In this document: positions 52,682-63,964 of the stretch, piece by piece | Layout of the letters: each line of letters begins with the position of its first letter | How positions within the stretch are numbered: position 1 is the stretch's first letter | Assembly (NCBI GenBank): GCA_029204225.1 | Contig: CM055097.1 | Span: 66,496,644-66,560,643 of the forward strand | Source: Diphasiastrum complanatum | Lineage: Eukaryota > Streptophyta > Lycopodiopsida > Lycopodiales > Lycopodiaceae | DNA: 64,000 nt | Direction: 5' to 3' | Notes under the pieces: generated by a model | Databases searched by the model: none | What the model saw: only the letters and a program-made list of their open reading frames with translations | What the model was told of the DNA's origin: nothing | Program-made: the position numbers and the translations under genes

Positions 52682-54401
52682 CTCCTCCTAAAAAATTAGA
52701 TTTGAGCATTGATCTTGATATAACTCCAAGATTAGATCTATGCTTGATGAAAGCACTTTTGCTCAAAGGCTTGGTGAGTAGATCGGCAATACAAGAGGAC
52801 GAGTTGACATGCTCCAAATAGATTTCTCCTCCAATAAGCTTTTCTCTCACAAAATGGTGTGCCACTTCTATGTGCTTGCTTCTTGCATGAAATATGGGAT
52901 TATTGGCAAGAGCTTGGGCCAAGATGTTATCACACTTGATCATTGGTAGATCATCCTCCTTGATGCACTTTAGTTCCATTAATAACCTCTTGATCCAAAG
53001 CACTTCTTTGGTAGTTGTAGTGAGTGCTTTGTACTTGGCCTCACATGAAGAGAGAGATATAGTATCTTGCTTTTTGGAAAGCCAAGATATTAGATTGCCT
53101 CCAAGAAAGATAGTGTATGCACTAATAGACTTTCGATCCATCTTGTCACTTGCAAAGTCCGAATCCGAGTAGCCAATAATGGATAGATCTTCACTTTTAT
53201 AGAGTAGACCATAATCACAAGATGAAGATACATATCTTAGAATCCTCTTGGCCATCTTCCAATGATGGATCTTAGGTTCTTGCATAAATTGACTCAATTT
53301 GTGCACACAGAAACTAAGATCGGGCCTAGTAATAGTAAGCCAAATCGAGGAGCCTACAAGACTCCTAAAAAGTGTGATGTCCTCAAAGGATCTTTCATCA
53401 CCTTTATTAGGATCTTTTACAATTTGCTCCATTGGAGTATCTATGCTCTTAGAATTTTTCATATGGAATTTTTTCAACATAGAGTGAGCATATCTAGATT
53501 GGCATATAAAGACATGATTTTCATAAAAATCAATTTCTAGGCCTAGGATGTAATGTATCTCTCCTAGATCTTGCATTTTAAACCCACATCCAAGTGCTAG
53601 CTTGGTTTCATCAACTAGCTTGATACAACTTCCACAAAGAATAATGTCATCAACATAAATTAGAAGAATGACAATATTGCTATCAACAAACTTTAGATAC
53701 ATGGAAGGATCATAGTCACTAAGAGTAAGTCCTAGTGAGATAAGAAAAGAGTTAAGTCTTGAATACCATGATCTTGGTGCTTGCTTGAGTCCATAAAGAC
53801 TTCTGAAGAGCAAGCACACTTTGGACTCATCCTTGATGAATCCTTGAGGTTGTTCCATATAGATCTCCTCCTCAAGATAACCATTTAGAAAAGCATTGGA
53901 TACATCTAATTGGAACACCTTCCACTTGAAAAAACAAGCAAGAGAAATAAGAATTCTTATTGTCACCATCTTTGCAACGGGTGCAAAGGTCTCCTCATAA
54001 TCAAGACCATGGATTTGAGCAAATCCTTTGGCACATAATCTTGCTTTATGCTTGTTGATGGTGCCATCATGATTGAACTTGATCCGAAATACCCACTTGC
54101 AACCAATCACATGCTTGTTGGAAGGAGGATCCACAAGCTCCCAAGTATTGTTGGTGATCAATGCATCATACTCTTGCTTCATGGCATCATACCACTCCTT
54201 GGTATTGAGTGCCTCTTGTACATTCTTTGGCTCTTCATGGGAGACATAAAAAACATAATTAGTGGAATCAAGATCCACTTGTTTGCCTTTGTCAACATAT
54301 GAGAGCCTCTTAGGCTCGGATCTATCTCTCATGAATCTTCTTGGTGAAAAAATCCGAGGAGAGTCTTCTTCAAATCTCGACCCCATCACATCATGATTGT
54401 C
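52677..54401 (-). pseudogene. Cop4 reverse transcriptase-RNase H, cut off by an upstream stop
   Basis: The frame follows the TAA at 54,404-54,402 in phase; the first ATG is at 54,386. It holds CKWVFRIKFNHDG, FAPVAKMVTIR, QLDVSNAFLNG, LYGLKQAPRSWYSRL and the catalytic LLIYVDDIILCG (YVDD about 245-248 of this frame), then KILRYVSSS-type and YSDSDFASDK, SSCEAKYKAL, KCDNILAQALANNP and ADLLTKPL (RNase H). No other break is visible. Without readthrough it lacks a normal way of being made, since copia polymerases come from one polyprotein. It stops near 52,677, beside the purine tract. Confidence 0.92.
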
Positions 54402-56735
54402 TTAAAAATCAATAATTGATGATGCATCCATAGATTTTTTGATCTCGGCCTCTTCAAATGACGAGTGTTGATCTTCATGAAAGACAACATCTCTACTTTC
54501 AATAACTTGAGAAGTAGAGAGTATAAAGACTCTATAGGCCTTCTTGGTGGATGAGTATCCAACCATGATCCCTTTGCATGCACTAGGATCTTCCTTCTTC
54601 CTTGTTTCCAAGGGAATATGGACAAAGCATAAGCATCCAAAAACTCTAAGGTGATCAACCTTAGGCTTCTTCAAAAATAAGATTTCATATGGTGACTTTC
54701 CTTCAAGAGCTATATGTGGGAGCCTATTGCAAAGATAATTTGCACAATTAATGGCTTCTCCCCAAAAATCTTTGGGCAAAGATGCCTCAATTCTCATAGA
54801 TTTTGCACATTCACATAGAGATCTATTCTTTCTCTCGGCCACTCCATTTTGAGATGGAGAGTAGGCACAAGAAAACTCTCTTTTAATGCCTTCAAGCTCA
54901 CAAAAATCTTGAAATTTATTGGAGATATATTCACCACCTCCATCACTTCTAAGAGCTTTAATCTTGAATGAGAATTGCTTCTCTACATAAGCTTTGAAAA
55001 TAAGGAAATGATCAAACACCATAGATTTTGAAGCAAGAAGATATATCCAAGTGAATCTTGTGTAATCATCAATGAAAGTAACAAAACAAGTGGCTCCTCC
55101 CTTGCTTGTAGTTGATGAGAAATGCACATCCGAGTGGATTAACTTCAAAGGATGCTTGCTTTTGATAGAAGATCTTGTAAATGGCTTTTTGTGAGATTTA
55201 GCAATAGCACAAGCCTCACAAGGCTTGATCTTCTTGGAGAATGACTTTGGCAAGCCAATAGCTTTGGATTCTTTGATCATAGAGAGCATGGATTTGTAGT
55301 TGGGATGTCCCAACCTCCTATGCCATAATTCCTCCATAGAAATCTTGTTCACAAGAGCAACATTACAAGCATTCACATACTCATTTGGATCTAGTTTATA
55401 GATGCCACCAAATCTAGATCCTAATGCAAGTATCTCATCATTCTTCTTGATAGTGCAAGTATCAACATTGAATTTTACATCAAGGCCATTATCAAGCAAT
55501 TGGCCAACACTAATAAGATTCTTGGTAAGCTTAGGTACATAAAGAACTCTAGAGAGAGAAAGAACTTTAGAGGATTCAAGCTTCAAGGGAATGTTTCCTA
55601 TGCCTTCAATAGGACATTCAAAATCATTTGCAGTGTATATTGATTTCTTCACTCCATCATAAGGTGCAATAGAAGAGAAAGAGTCCTTGGAGCTACACAT
55701 ATGTGAAGAGGCTCCACTATCAATATACCATAGGCCGTCCTTCTTGAAAGGAGTAGATGAGAAACTAGAGACCATAAGAGATCCCTCTCCATCACTTGCA
55801 ATAGTGTCTTCCTTCTCATTGGTAATATTGGCTTGCTTGAGTTGATTCTTCTTTTTGAAGCAATTGGTGGCATAATGACCTTTCTTGCCACAATAAAAGC
55901 ACTTGATCTTCTTCTTCTTCTTGAGCTTGGATGATGAAGCATTAGAGGAATCATCTTCCTCCTCATATTTGTCTTTGGATTTGACTTTGTCCTTGCTTGA
56001 GGATTGTTGATGTTGGTTCTTGCTCCTCTCTTTGTGCTTATCCTTGGCAAAGAGAGCTTTGCCATCATTATGAGTGAGAGAAAGCTTGTCCATCCTCAAG
56101 ACCTTGTACTCTTGTCTTGATTCTTCTGAAATTAGCACACTTTGGAGAGCCTCCAAACTTAGTAGCTCCTCCTTAATGGCATAGGATTGGACAAGATTAT
56201 CAAATTCACTTCTCAAGCCATTGAGAATGACTTGAACTAGCTCATTTTGATTGATGGAATCACCAATACAAGCAAGCTCTCTATGAATATCTTTTACTCT
56301 CAAAACATAACTAGATGCACTCTCATCACTCTTTTGGCTACTTTGAAAGATTTGATTCCTAAGAGTGAGAAGCCTAGAGGTATTCTTAGCCTCATAGATA
56401 GTCTTGAGACAATCCCAAGCTTCTTTGGCTGTTGTACAAGTACCTATCTCCCTCAATATCTCATTAGAGACATTCATCTTAATGTAGTGGAAAGCCATCC
56501 TAGCTCTCTTTTTGTATTTTTGAACCTCTTGAAGAACTTGTGGTTCTTCTTCAAGGCCAAGAACTATGTCCATCACGTCTTGAAGGATCAAGATGGACTC
56601 CATCCTCATTTTCCAAATTGAATAATTTGAAGTGGTCAATCTTTCACTTGGTTCCAACAAGGATGAACCCATTGAAGACATTTGAAGTGAAGAAAACTCA
56701 AATGATGAACAATAAATGTTGTTACACACTTTCAA
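54402..56735 (-). CDS. Cop4 gag-protease-integrase
   Basis: A 777-codon frame; true translation probably starts at MSSMGSS (residue 19 or 22). Gag carries the copia pattern RLTTSNYSIWKMRME and KEAWDCLKTIYEAKNTSRLL. The knuckle CFYCGKKGHYATNC is at 279-292, in correct C-X2-C-X4-H-X4-C form. The protease motif is WYIDSGAS, with DSG at 339-341. Integrase has His472, His477, Cys506 and Cys509 (zinc), then Asp536, Asp598 and Glu634, spaced as DD35E. The frame ends in a TAA directly before the RT part. The next codons continue in the same frame, so the stop is a point change and not a frameshift. This half could still be translated as it stands. Confidence 0.93.
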   Translation of the reverse strand: MKVCNNIYCSSFEFSSLQMSSMGSSLLEPSERLTTSNYSIWKMRMESILILQDVMDIVLGLEEEPQVLQEVQKYKKRARMAFHYIKMNVSNEILREIGTCTTAKEAWDCLKTIYEAKNTSRLLTLRNQIFQSSQKSDESASSYVLRVKDIHRELACIGDSINQNELVQVILNGLRSEFDNLVQSYAIKEELLSLEALQSVLISEESRQEYKVLRMDKLSLTHNDGKALFAKDKHKERSKNQHQQSSSKDKVKSKDKYEEEDDSSNASSSKLKKKKKIKCFYCGKKGHYATNCFKKKNQLKQANITNEKEDTIASDGEGSLMVSSFSSTPFKKDGLWYIDSGASSHMCSSKDSFSSIAPYDGVKKSIYTANDFECPIEGIGNIPLKLESSKVLSLSRVLYVPKLTKNLISVGQLLDNGLDVKFNVDTCTIKKNDEILALGSRFGGIYKLDPNEYVNACNVALVNKISMEELWHRRLGHPNYKSMLSMIKESKAIGLPKSFSKKIKPCEACAIAKSHKKPFTRSSIKSKHPLKLIHSDVHFSSTTSKGGATCFVTFIDDYTRFTWIYLLASKSMVFDHFLIFKAYVEKQFSFKIKALRSDGGGEYISNKFQDFCELEGIKREFSCAYSPSQNGVAERKNRSLCECAKSMRIEASLPKDFWGEAINCANYLCNRLPHIALEGKSPYEILFLKKPKVDHLRVFGCLCFVHIPLETRKKEDPSACKGIMVGYSSTKKAYRVFILSTSQVIESRDVVFHEDQHSSFEEAEIKKSMDASSIIDF

Positions 56736-56759
56736 TAGGATCCAATAATTGAGTACTAT

Positions 56760-58037
56760 CTCCTCCTATGAAAGATCTTACAACAATTTGTGAATTGATT
56801 CTCACTAGCTACTCAAATCTCTCTAAAACAAGATCTATTTCACATCAAATGATGGAGTATAGGCAAAGTTAGGATCTAACACTCTTAGCACGTGTGAAAT
56901 ACACTAAGAAACCAAATTTGACTCAAATACAATGATGTTGCATGAAACAAAATGGCTAAGATCTCAAAACAGTGCCTAGATCACATATAGATGAGATTGG
57001 CAAGCATACAACTGTGATTTTGGATCAACCAAGCAACCTCTTGACCAAACCAAATGTGTCCACCCAGGTCTAGGTGCCCTACCTAATCCTCTTTAAAAGC
57101 TTATAACTTTTGATTGGCTCAACCAAATGGAATGAAACTGATTGCAACAGAAACTAGACAAAAATAGCTTCAAAACAAGCTATCAAGCAAGATAAATGGA
57201 TCAAACATGAGAGAGAACTTCCAAACTGAAATTGGATGTTCCTCACACATGTCCTTGGAGCACTAAGAGTGACTCCATCCTCACTTTCCATATTGAGTAG
57301 TCTATAGAATTTAACCTCTCACTAGATCCAAGAAGGAATCCACCAATGGCTCCCATCTCCCTGACTTGCACTAATGATGTACTTGTTGGCCCTCCCTAAG
57401 CTTTTTCCAAAAATTTGCCTCACTAGCAACTCACTTGATATTCACAAAGACACAACTGGCAAGATCCCCTTGATCTTGATTCAAAATTACAAATAGGAAG
57501 GATTCTACCAAACAGTGCTTAGAAAAATTAAAATTGATTTGATCCTAGAAACTCACAAAGGTTTCACTTTGTCTTTATTACCTCAAATTTGACTTCTAGC
57601 CCTCTCTTGGACTTCTAGTCACCGTTCTTACACTCCCTCATAAAGTTGAAATGCAGATTAGATGAGATTCTATCAACGACATATCAAATCCTATCAATTT
57701 TGGCTATTTTTGGGCAAAAACATAACTAAATCTCACTCACACTTCTTGATATACTTTCAAGGCCTGTAAAACAAATTTAGAGGACCTGATTTCAGCCTAG
57801 ATTAATTGGATCTCATGACCCTATGTCAAATATAATAAATGGCACTCAATCTTGGTAGCTTTTCCTAGGACTCTAGCACCAATAATCACATCAAGAACTC
57901 ACAAATTGGATTTTAGTGATCAAATAGATGTAGTGCATTCACCAAAATGTAGATTCTAGCTCGCCCTCTCAATACTACTTTTTAGCACCAATACTTGTTA
58001 AAAATGGATTTGCATTTGGCTTATGCTCTTGTACTTG
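56760..58037 (-). other. Cop4 leader with a duplicated gag start
   Basis: The stretch from primer-binding site to gag is unusually long. At 57,356-57,248 (minus strand) it holds a copy of the gag N-terminus (ERLNSIDYSIWKVRMESLLV) that stops after LQGHV. Around it, pairs such as aaacagtgcctaga (about 56,977) and aaacagtgcttaga (about 57,510) suggest a tandem duplication of leader plus gag head, offset by about 0.5-0.7 kb. Confidence 0.75.
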
Positions 58038-58049
58038 GCTCTGATACCA
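58038..58049 (-). other. Primer-binding site of Cop4 (initiator tRNA-Met)
   Basis: The minus strand reads TGGTATCAGAGC, preceded by TTTTACA, the expected CA end of an LTR. Confidence 0.9.
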
Positions 58050-58660
58050 TGTAAAAGTACAGTGCTTTTTAGACCATAAATGGATCTTAGAAGATCCAAA
58101 AGAGTGATTATGTACTTGCTTAACAATGTATCAAAAAACTAGTCATCAAAATCTTGATCTAGATTAGCAATTTGACACACAACAAACATTGATAATAAAA
58201 AAAACAAGATCATAGACACAAATTTGAGCCCACACATGTGAAGAGCAGCCTACTGTATGGATTAAGAATAGTGTTTGAAGTAGTCAAAGTGTTGGTTTCA
58301 TTTGGATCACAAATCAATGTACATAGACAGTAGAAACTCGAGATTGCCAAGGGAGTTAACTCAACCTTTTTGCCCTAAAATGAAACCCTAGTCTATTTCC
58401 TAGAGTCATGCTTGGTAGGTGACTAGTTGGGCAATGTTTCACCTTAAACTTAGGTGTAGGTCCTATAATCTAGGAATCACTACCAAAATGACATGACCAA
58501 CACTATAGACTTGACCTAACCTAATCTATGATGGGTTTCCCACATGGCATCATGGCCTCAGATGTGTGGGAAACACTTGTGTTCACAATTTACACTATTC
58601 TACATGTTTTTTATCAAGCTAGATTTGCAATTTTTGGCAATTTCTCACATATCCCTATCG
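58050..58660 (-). repeat. Putative 5' LTR of Cop4 (outer edge unknown)
   Basis: It starts (plus strand) TGTAAAAGTACAG next to the primer-binding site. It does not align clearly with 51,990-52,681, which should be its partner LTR, but shares short blocks with 34,630-34,930. The outer edge is unresolved and lies before the Cop5 scrap. Confidence 0.5.
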
Positions 58661-58681
58661 ATCAATACTTGGATCTCTCAT

Positions 58682-59092
58682 GTATGCAATGGTCTCTACA
58701 CAAGACCTAATATCTTCTTTGCAGTTAGCTCACTCATCCAATTCATGGCTAATCTTGGCAACATCCATTTGAAGACTCTCATAAGAGTCATGAGATACAT
58801 TCGAGCTACAACGGACCAGTGCATCTAGCATGGAGAAGTCAATAATGATAGTCTTTATCGACTTAGTGGATATTCTAATGCACGCTTGGAAGGAGATGTA
58901 AATATTCATAAATTCACATTTGGATTTACATCCTTCCTCAATGGCGGTCCTATATCTTGGAATAGTCGTAAGAAAACCTCTACTGCTCCTTCATCTATAG
59001 AAGTAGAGTATTTTGTTGCTTTAATTGTAGGGAGAAAACCAAATGTATCAAATAAGAACTACTTTGAAATGAAACAGATTTTACATGCATAG
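58682..59092 (+). pseudogene. Cop5: copia RNase H fragment
   Basis: Frames read TRPNIFFAVSSLIQFMANLG, HLKTLIRVMRYIRATTDQCI, then after a stop GYSNARLEGDVN, FGFTSFLNGGPISWNSRKKT and APSSIEVEYFVAL. These correspond to the segment from the end of RT to RNase H of a copia element of a different family from Cop4. Stops and a frame change show decay. No flanking LTR was identified. Confidence 0.78.
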
Positions 59093-59424
59093 CTTATGAT
59101 GCGTTGATGAATCTCCATTATTTATTGCATCATTGAGTCACTTTTTCAGCAAAAGTCAATTGTTTGCATTCATTAATTACTGTATATTGTTGTGGGTATT
59201 TCTTGTATACAAATAAATAAGTGGGTTCCACCACTTAAAATACTGTTGGCCAAGCCTTACCCAGTGGGCCCCGTCACAGTATAGTAGAGCAATAAGTGTG
59301 AGGCACTGGCTTCCTGCGTGTATAAGCCCAGTTAAATAGATTAAGTTGTGTTCTAGTAACTTGGCCCCTAGGTGTAAATAAATAAGTTTGAGGCCCAAGT
59401 TCACAAAGTCAAGTTGAAAAAACC
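59093..59424. other. Unassigned sequence before satellite array 2
   Basis: No coding content. It leads into the array through gtttgaggcccaagttcaca. Possibly the left part of the satellite-bearing repeat or an LTR of Cop5. Confidence 0.35.
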
Positions 59425-60250
59425 ACCAAAAAATGTTTTTTCAAGATTTTTTGAGTTTCCTTGGGAAGTAACCCTTGCATCTTGGTTTGGTGCTGGATCT
59501 TACTGAGATACAACTGCATACCAGCCTGCGAAGATTAGTTCCTAGAAAATCCTAAAATTTGCAAAAAAAAACACTCAAAAAATGTATTTTTTTCAAGAGA
59601 AACTCTTGAAGCTTGGTTTGGTGCTGGATTTGACTTAGATACATGTGCATACCAGTCTGAAAAATGTTAGTTCCCAGAAGATCTTTTAATTTTGCAAAAA
59701 AAACACCCAAAAATGCACTTTTTTAAAGATTTTTTTGAGTTTCTTTGGTTTGCAAAAAACCACCCAAAAATGCACTTTTTTCAAGATTTTTTGAGTTTCT
59801 TTGGGAAGTAACTCTTGCAGCTTGATTTGGTGTTGGATCCGACTTAGATACAAATGCATACCAGTCTGAAAAGGTTAGTTCCTAGAAAATCTTAAAATTT
59901 TGCAGACAAACACCCATAAAATGCACATTTTTGAGTTTATTTGGGAAGTAACTCTTTCAGCTTAGTTTGGTTCTGGATCTGACTGAGATAAAAGTGCATA
60001 CCAGCCTGTGAAGATTAGTTCCTAGAAAATCTTACAAGTTTGCAAAAAATCACCCAAAAAAATGCACTTTTTTTATTTTTTTTAGTTTCTTTGGAAAGTA
60101 ACTCTCACATCTTGGTTTGGTGCTGGATTTGACTTAAATACAAGTGCATACCAGCCTGCAAAGGTTAGTTCCCAAATAATCTTAAAATTTTGCAAAAAAA
60201 CACCCAAAAAATGCACTTTTTTTCATGATTTTTTGCAATCTTCCAGGAAG
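59425..60250. repeat. Satellite array 2: about seven irregular copies of the 151-bp family
   Basis: The word aaaatgcacttttttc or a variant recurs near 59,431, 59,578, 59,710, 59,767, 59,917, 60,060 and 60,209. Spacing is 131-150 bp except for one 57-bp partial unit. Units share gagtttccttgggaagtaac and gagatacaa..tgcataccag with array 1, but carry ttggtttggtgctggat in place of ttggtgagcagctgaat. The arrays are therefore subfamilies of one unit. Confidence 0.92.
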
Positions 60251-60960
60251 TAACCTTTGCAGAGAGTTTTCTATATATATCTAACCTAGATTTGGCTGAT
60301 GTAATTTTTTTGTGAAGACCCAATGGTTCAATTTAGAAATATCTAAGAAAAAGCGCCGAAAAGTGCCTAAAAATTGAGTTTTTTCAAGATCCTAAAAGAT
60401 CTGTTCAACAAGAACTCTTGCAGACCTTATGTTACCTATATAGGGTCTAGCTATAGCTACTATAGGAAGTGTGAAGGTTAGATCCACTCAGATATGAAAA
60501 AAATCTAAAAAATACCCCAAAAAAACCAAGAAAAAGGGCTAAAATCACACTATTAGCCAAGTGAAACTGATCAGATCTTGTCAAATCTAGGTCGCAGCCA
60601 CAATATTCATCAAGATCCAACATCCTTGGACTGAATCAAGTGATTGAACCTCAAATCAAGATGATTAGTACTCAGAAACATCCGTTCCCTACACATCCAT
60701 CCATCCATCACTCTTCTGTTCCATCTCTATTCCATCTTGCATCTCTTCTTGACAGTGTGACACTCGTCGTGTTTATCTGTTAGATCCATTCAGTTATGTT
60801 CTTTATTTCATTCTGATCAATCTTTTTACTTACTCTTTTCTCTTTTCTTCTTCTTCTTCTTCTCACCCACAAAAAAAAAAAAAAGAGAAAGTCGGAACAC
60901 TAGCATCATTGTGTAGACCTTGAAGCAACCCATCAACCAACTACTTTGCGACATTCAAGT
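60251..60960. repeat. Shared flank of the satellite arrays, then unassigned sequence
   Basis: 60,260-60,380 matches the flank after array 1 (gaccc aatggttcaattta, gaaatatctaagaaaaagcg). Then follow pyrimidine-rich ttctcttttcttcttcttct and an A13 run (about 60,870-60,883). This may be the LTR or leader of Cop6, but no primer-binding site was found. Confidence 0.55.
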
Positions 60961-60974
60961 GCTGAGATATGGAG

Positions 60975-61135
60975 ACCGCCATTGCAGGACTATTTAATCT
61001 AATGAAGTTTTCTGATAAAACAATACGAGACTACACCTACCGGATCTTTCATCTAGTGAAGGATTGTCCGATTCCTGAATAGATCATCATGGCAAAATAC
61101 TATGTTGGACTGTCCAAAAAAATCAGGTCTGATAT
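60975..61135 (+). pseudogene. Cop6 gag, part before the LTR insertion
   Basis: The frame reads LFNLMKFSDKTIRDYTYRIF, HLVKDCPIPE, a stop, then IIMAKYYVGLSKKIRSDM. It is a retrotransposon gag-like pattern that resumes at ASYASLAQLCKDAAMMESRT after the LTR. Confidence 0.65.
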
Positions 61136-62367
61136 GTTAGAATTAGCATTGTGAAGATGTGTATTTATTAAACAACGAATATACATCCGAATGAAGCAAT
61201 ATATATTCACATAAGAAGACAAGAGCTGGATACATTTATAATGAAGGGACCTGCCTATATTTTTCGCGACATACTAAATATCACATATAAAGGACAAGTC
61301 CTCAGCAATGAAGCGACATCTACAACAACCCTTAAATAAAGACACTTACATGAAACGACTCGATCCGAATCGACAATTCTAACTATAGTAATCTAAACTC
61401 AGGGTTAGATACATCTTTGCAGTATAATCTACATACGTGTCAGATATATATTGGTTAACCTTATTCAGTAAAGCGACACGCCTCTAATTTATAAAGACGT
61501 GATTGTTCGCTCTGAAGATGATAAAGAGAAGACACGATTCAGTCTTACTCACCAGGAGATATAGTTTATGTATTCGCTGAGAGATAAAAGTTTATGTACT
61601 TGTGAGAGATCTTCTGAAGTACTCTAACAATCTTTCTTATATAAATCTATCTCTGGTCAGACAGTTGCATAAGCACATTACAGTCTATGTTGTGTATCCA
61701 TAAAAGTGTTCTAACGAACTGTCTTAAAACTAACTTATTCGTTCATTCGAATATTTGTTCGACACTCGAATACTTGTTCGATACCCGAATAACGTTTATC
61801 ATCAGAAGTCTATCCCAGTCATCGATAGAAAAGTATGTATACAACTGAATTGATAGTCCCTGTCTGAAGAATTGAGATAAGATATCTGTATTCTGAATAT
61901 CTCCGAACATATGTTTCTAACATATTCGAAGATTATACAAGAGATTTAACTCTGAGGAGAACACTAGTTGTTGAGGACTACTGTTTAACTTTTGTTAATC
62001 CAAGAATAAGATTAACTTTGATCACTGATGAACGAATACATCGAAATCAATCCGAATTCTTGCCGACACCTTAATCAGTTAGAGTGGAGTACATTCGTAC
62101 TACTCTGATAACAATTCTCTTGTAGAACGCCAATTCTTCGATTCGAAAGAAAAGACTGATATTCCAATTTTAAACATTCATTTATCCATTAAGTAATACT
62201 GGTTACTTAACCCAAATGTCTGTTTGACAACCAGACTAATTCTCCATTTTATATCATACGAATAAGTCAGAACAATATCAACATTATACCATAAAGAAGC
62301 TATCCTCTTGGGGATTCGACATTAAATACTACAAAACTATACCAAATACAATTGGTATACCACGACA
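61131..62367 (+). mobile_element. Solo gypsy LTR (Gyp2) inserted in Cop6 gag
   Basis: The LTR is 61,136-62,362 (1,227 bp), starting TGTTAGAATTAGC and ending TATACCA. It aligns with the Gyp1 LTR at 11.2-12.2 kb in inverted orientation. Flanks are tgata (61,131-61,135) and cgaca (62,363-62,367): a 5-bp target duplication if two C-to-T changes occurred. No gypsy coding sequence adjoins, so it is a solo LTR left by LTR-LTR recombination. Confidence 0.8.
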
Positions 62368-63964
62368 AGCATCCTATGCGTCACTTGCACAACTCTGTAA
62401 AGATGCCGCCATGATGGAATCAAGGACTATCGAACTTTGAAGTACAACAACGAAAAGAAGAAGCAGTTCCAACAACAAGCACATAGTGCTTCAACTAGTC
62501 ACTCAAATCAGCAAGAAGAAGAAGAAGATGAAGCAGCTTTCATGACCAGAGTTGGAGAACAACAGGATATCAATTCTTGGTATCTAGATTCTGGAGCAAC
62601 TCAACACATGACTCACCATCACGACTGGTTCAAAGACTATAAGTCATTCACTCACTCTCGAGTTGTGCAACTTGGAGACAACTCATTACATTCAATCGAA
62701 GGTGAAGGAACTGTCAAAGTTGAATTCAAAAGAGGTAGGTCAAGTTGCTGTCCAATGTTCTCCATGTTACAAATCTGACCAAGAATATGCTCTCCATTAG
62801 AAGAATCACCGATTCAGATCGGAGAGTCAAATTCGATACAGACGGCTGCACAATTCTTGGCAAATCCCTGAAGGTTTTAGCCTATGGTAGAAGAAGCGGC
62901 TATCTTTACAAACTTGGCCATTTCTATTCGTCTAACAATCAAGCTCTTCACACAACCACTTCTGAATCAACTGATGTGCTGTGGCATTTTAGACTTGGCC
63001 ATCTTAACTTCAACAATATTCAGCAAATGTCAGCTTAGAGTCTAGTACAAGATCTACCTTCAATTAGCAAGCCAACTTCTCCATGCGAAAGTTGTATTAT
63101 CAACAAGCATGCTAGAAGTCCGTTCAGTTCAGACTCAGTTCACACATCTAAGGGCTTGCTTGACCTTGTACATAGCGACATTTGTGGCCCGATGTAGACT
63201 GCTTCCATAGGGCGAGCTCTCTATTTCCTAACCTTCATCGACGACTTCTCTCGAAGGACTACAACCTACTATATGAAGAACAAATCAGAAGCATTTAAAT
63301 TCCTCAAGCAATTCAAGACGTCTGCAAAAAACCAAACCCAGAGGAAGATCAAGGCACTACGCACAGATGAAGAGGGAGAGTACATCTCCACAAAATTCAA
63401 GGAGTTCTACAAGGCCAATGGGATACATCAACAATATAAAACTAGCTACTCACCTCAGTCCAATGGTGTATCTAAGTAGAAAAATTGGACACTCATCGAA
63501 AGTGCCAAGAGCATGATGGCCCATGCCTCTCTTCCCAAGAAATTCTGGGCAAAAGCTGTTACTACAACTGCCTATTTGCAAAATCGATCCATCAACAAAG
63601 CCCTGAATGGCAAGACACCAAATGGACATATTCAAAACCATCACTCAAATATATTTGAGTGTTTGGATGCATCGCTTTCGTTCAGATCCCAGAATATCTA
63701 AGAAGAAAACTAGATGACAAGAGCAAAAAAATGATTTTCTTTGGTTATTCTCCAGACCATAAGGCATACAAGCTCTACAATTTGGATACCGAGAAGGCAT
63801 TCACTAGTAGAGATGTCATTTTTGTGGAAGACTAGTTCATCGACCACGAGAAAAAAGTTGGTGATAATTTCGACCCAAGGATCAAACAACCAGAAAATTC
63901 TGATCCAAGGATTCAACTGTTGAATGACGACAATGACTCAGACAATGAGTCAGAACCTCAATGA
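62368..63964 (+). pseudogene. Cop6 gag end, protease and integrase
   Basis: After ASYASLAQLCKDAAM, a stop and Gln/Glu-rich sequence, the protease motif SWYLDSGATQHMTHHHDWF appears (about 62,575-62,635). No CCHC knuckle is visible before it. A frame change near 62,745 leads to TKNMLSIRRI, LWHFRLGHLNFNNIQ and CESCIINKHA (integrase zinc part), LLDLVHSDICGPM, FIDDFSRR, IKALRTDEEGEY and YSPQSNGVSK (core), then FFGYSPDHKAYKLYN and DVIFVED. At least five stops interrupt it (for example near 63,036, 63,196, 63,477, 63,834 and 63,962). Confidence 0.88.

Larger units (their letters stand above)
52677..58049 (-). mobile_element. Cop4: nearly complete Ty1-copia element
   Basis: Read on the minus strand, the order is primer-binding site (58,049-58,038), a 1.3-kb leader, gag, CCHC, protease, integrase, RT, RNase H, and a purine tract. 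All catalytic motifs are present in one reading frame, interrupted by a single TAA at 54,404-54,402. The leader carries a second, broken copy of the gag start. The putative LTRs at the two ends do not align clearly with each other, so the ends may come from recombination between related elements. Confidence 0.88.
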
